DNA from: Dactylosporangium fulvum
GTDB taxonomy: Bacteria; Actinomycetota; Actinomycetes; Mycobacteriales; Micromonosporaceae
Length of the DNA stretch: 64,000 nucleotides
Direction of reading: 5' to 3'
Assembly: GCF_025137375.1 (NCBI RefSeq)
Contig: NZ_CP073720.1
Coordinates: 5,976,501-6,040,500 of the forward strand
The position numbers and the translations under genes were made by a program. This document shows, one piece after another, positions 62,148 to 64,000 of the stretch (the stretch's first letter is position 1; every line of letters starts with the position of its first letter). The notes under the pieces were generated by a model, which saw only the letters and a program-made list of their open reading frames with translations, did not search any database and was not told the origin of the DNA.

Positions 62148-63101
62148 TCAGGCTCCTTCGCGCAGGCTGCGTCCGGTGAGGGTGAGGAAGACGTCGTCGA
62201 GCGTGGGGCGGCGCAGGTCGACGGCCCGGGTCCGGACACCGGCGGCGGCCAGCGCCAGCACCAGCTCCGGCACGACGGTGTCCCCGCCCGTCGCCCGGAT
62301 GCGCACGGCGGCGCCGTCGGTGGTCACCTCGTGCGCGCCCGGCACCCCGGCGGCGACGCCGGCGGCCCGCCCCGCGTCCGCCGCCGAGCCGACCGTGACG
62401 GTGATCCGGTCGCCGGCCAGGGTCGCCTTCAGCCGCTCCGGGGTGTCGTCCGCGATCACCGTCCCGCGGTCGATGACCACGACCCGCTCGGCCAGCGCGT
62501 CGGCCTCCTCGAGGTAGTGGGTGGTCAGGAAGATCGTGGTGCCGAAGTCCCGCCGCAGCCGTCGGATGTGCTCGGCGAGATGGGCGCGGTTCTGCGGGTC
62601 GAGTCCGGTGGAGGGCTCGTCGAGGAACAGCAGCCGGGGCCGGTGCACCATGCCGATGGCGATGTCCAGCCGGCGCCGCTGCCCGCCGGAGAGCGTCGAC
62701 ACCGTGCGGGTCGCGAGCTGCTCGAGGTCGAACACGGCGAGCAGTTCGTCGGCGCGGGTGCGTGACGCTCGCCGGCTGAGGCCGTAGCAGCGCCCCTGCG
62801 TGGCCAGTTCGTCGCGGACGCGGAAGTAGTGCCCGGCCCCGCTGCCCTGGCCGACGTACCCGATGCGCTGCCGGACGCCGGCGGGGTCGGTGCGCACGTC
62901 GGCGCCGGCGACGGTCGCGGTGCCGTCGGTCGGCGGCAGCAGGGTGGTGAGCATCCGCAGGCTGGTGGACTTCCCGGCGCCGTTGGGGCCGAGGAACGCG
63001 ACCAGTTCACCGTCCTCGACGTCGAGGTCCAGGCCGCGCACGGCCTCGACGGTCTCCTTCTTGACCCGGAAGTGCCGGGTCAGTTTTCGGGCACGGATCA
63101 T
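62148..63101 (-). CDS. ABC exporter ATPase, DrrA type
   Basis: A 317-residue daunorubicin-resistance-type ATPase. Walker A is GPNGAGKST near residues 38-46, the signature LSGGQRRRLDIAIGM, Walker B LLFLDEPSTGLDP and the switch histidine LTTHYLEEADALAE. The ~90-residue C-terminal domain ends RRPTLDDVFLTLTGRSLRE, typical of DrrA. AGGAGAGG precedes the ATG at 63101; a longer frame from 63152 is not supported. Divergent from a MarR gene that probably controls it. Confidence 0.95.
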   Translation of the reverse strand: MIRARKLTRHFRVKKETVEAVRGLDLDVEDGELVAFLGPNGAGKSTSLRMLTTLLPPTDGTATVAGADVRTDPAGVRQRIGYVGQGSGAGHYFRVRDELATQGRCYGLSRRASRTRADELLAVFDLEQLATRTVSTLSGGQRRRLDIAIGMVHRPRLLFLDEPSTGLDPQNRAHLAEHIRRLRRDFGTTIFLTTHYLEEADALAERVVVIDRGTVIADDTPERLKATLAGDRITVTVGSAADAGRAAGVAAGVPGAHEVTTDGAAVRIRATGGDTVVPELVLALAAAGVRTRAVDLRRPTLDDVFLTLTGRSLREGA

Positions 63102-63220
63102 CGCCTCTCCTAGCGGTGAATGGGATTTCGCGATGGGCGGAATTGGCGGCAAATATGGGATTCGCCGTATTTGTTCCTGCCGAGTGGCCTCAAAAGCCTA
63201 GGCAGAACATCATGTAAAAC

Positions 63221-63249
63221 GTCAGGAGCCCTGACATCGGCGGTACCGT
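63221..63249 (+). promoter_or_regulatory. Promoter and operator of the MarR gene
   Basis: TACCGT (63244-63249) lies seven bases before the GTG, and 17 bases further upstream is GTCAGG (63221-63226), the left half of the perfect dyad GTCAGG-AGC-CCTGAC. The dyad thus overlaps the -35, fitting autorepression by the MarR protein. Confidence 0.6.
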
Positions 63250-63256
63250 CGGCGCG

Positions 63257-63679
63257 GTGATCCCCTACCTGCTCGCGTACGCGCACACGCTCGCCGCCCG
63301 GCCCCTCGACCGCGTGCTGCACCCGCACGGACTGACCGTCCGGCAGTTCGGATTGCTCACGCAGCTGGATCTGGAGCCGGAGCTGACCATGTCGGAGCTG
63401 GCCCGCCAGCTCGGTGTCACCCGGCAGTCGCTGCACGAGATGGTCGGCGAACTGGAGACGGCGGGCTATCTGCGCCGCGCCCCGGGCGCGACCGGCCGGA
63501 CCCGGCGGCTGGCGCTGACACCACGGGCGACCCGGCTGCTGGCCGGCGTCCGCGACCCGCTGCGCAAGGTCGAGGACGACTTCCTGCGCGGCCTGACCCC
63601 CGCCGAGGCGGCGACGTTACGCCGGCTGCTGCAAAAGCTGCTGGCCCACGCCACCGACGACGAGGCCTGGCTGGCGTAG
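63257..63679 (+). CDS. MarR-family regulator
   Basis: A 140-residue winged-helix regulator. TVRQFGLLTQLDLEPELTMSE precedes the recognition helix (LARQLGVTRQSLHEMVGELE), and the wing reads GATGRTRRLALTPRATRLL. The C-terminal helices dimerise. Divergent from the ABC exporter and probably its repressor, responding to the exported compound. Apparently leaderless from GTG. Confidence 0.9.
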   Translation: MIPYLLAYAHTLAARPLDRVLHPHGLTVRQFGLLTQLDLEPELTMSELARQLGVTRQSLHEMVGELETAGYLRRAPGATGRTRRLALTPRATRLLAGVRDPLRKVEDDFLRGLTPAEAATLRRLLQKLLAHATDDEAWLA

Positions 63680-63717
63680 AACGCCGCCACCATGCCGCGC
63701 TCGGGCGACGGCCTGCG

Positions 63718-64000
63718 TCACGCCGTCGCGCGGGCGGCCGGCCATGCCGTCCAGGCGCGGCTCAGACCGTACGACACCAGGAGGATGAGCGTGATCGCGC
63801 CGTCCGCGAACAGGGCCTCGCTCGCGCCTTCGACCTCGCCGCCGAAGGACAGGGCGGCGATCGTCAGGCCGAGCTTGTCGAGGATGGCCAGCTCCCAGAT
63901 TCCCGCGTAGCGCCGCGGGCGGTAGGCCAGCAGCAGGAACACGCCCGCGAAGACGACGAAGCCGAGCATGCGCCAGGTCTCGACCATCCGCGTGGCCGGG
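63718..64000 (-). CDS. Small membrane protein, N-terminus outside the window
   Basis: About 94 residues are visible, with helices MLGFVVFAGVFLLLAYR and AILDKLGLTIAALSF and a last one near ALFADGAITLILLVSYGL. The frame is open through the window edge and the residues before Met (PATR) look coded, so the true start probably lies beyond 64000. This small actinomycete membrane family has no known function. Confidence 0.65.
   Translation of the reverse strand, partial: PATRMVETWRMLGFVVFAGVFLLLAYRPRRYAGIWELAILDKLGLTIAALSFGGEVEGASEALFADGAITLILLVSYGLSRAWTAWPAARATA

Overview
The window is very GC-rich DNA with strong G/C at third codon positions, frequent GTG and a few TTG starts, four-base start/stop overlaps and many apparently leaderless genes. 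Several gene pairs are typical of Actinobacteria: a DUF5997 gene divergent from a LysR-substrate-domain gene, a RamB-type regulator divergent from isocitrate lyase, and a translational T-box ahead of a ~1040-residue IleRS. I infer a chromosome segment of a filamentous actinomycete, possibly of the Micromonosporaceae. No prophage, IS element, CRISPR array, tRNA or rRNA gene is visible.

Layout. 1-5.7 kb: the edge of a Gfo/Idh/MocA oxidoreductase, a large SARP/AfsR-type regulator and a methyl-accepting chemotaxis protein. 6-11.5 kb: the DUF5997/LysR-like pair, then a coupled sulfate uptake operon (binding lipoprotein, two permeases, ATPase) preceded by a cysteine-free Rrf2 regulator. 11.7-14.1 kb: a MerR regulator, a BtrH-like cysteine-peptidase-fold protein and a PH-like protein. 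14.2-17.8 kb: a drug-efflux MFS/FMN reductase/SDR operon divergent from a TetR regulator across a 50-bp dyad. 17.8-21.2 kb: T-box and ileS. 21.3-29.4 kb: a divergent inositol-monophosphatase-like enzyme, an esterase, copper genes (CopD-CtaG fusion convergent with CopC), a methyltransferase, an MFS exporter with a shifted C-terminus and a DUF2267 protein.

29.5-36.1 kb: a GyrI-like protein, a CBS-domain protein, pyruvate formate-lyase with its activase (a DosR/DevR-like box lies upstream of pflB), a DUF1801 protein and a two-gene GT-C glycosyltransferase unit. 36.3-40.8 kb: a Baeyer-Villiger-type monooxygenase and the RamB/aceA glyoxylate pair. 40.8-45.7 kb: a GH15 hydrolase, then a three-gene operon (SRPBCC-like membrane protein, methyltransferase-DCC fusion, TetR) behind TTGAGC/GCTCAA operators. 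45.7-46.5 kb is gene-poor, with lower GC at its right end. 46.5-53.2 kb: a phytase-like esterase, a class III aminotransferase, argG with an ARG-box-like palindrome, and a purine permease. 53.4-57.1 kb: a secreted HNH nuclease, a SigE-type sigma factor with a membrane partner, and a membrane-anchored pseudokinase. 57.2-64 kb: an acetyltransferase, small hypotheticals, a coupled DUF4386/dehydrogenase/XRE/membrane-protein operon, and an ABC exporter divergent from a MarR regulator.

The genes form small self-regulated modules, each a local regulator with adjacent target genes and a readable dyad: TetR-MFS, TetR-methyltransferase, Rrf2-sulfate, MarR-ABC, XRE-membrane protein, RamB-aceA. Metabolic links include sulfate assimilation, arginine synthesis, the glyoxylate shunt and an anaerobic pyruvate branch. 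I found no single clearly novel system. The most unusual items are the pseudokinase, the methyltransferase-DCC operon with its operators, the peptidase-like/PH-like trio under a MerR promoter, and the hypoxia-type box on pflB. Assignments rest on motif recognition only; no database search was possible.
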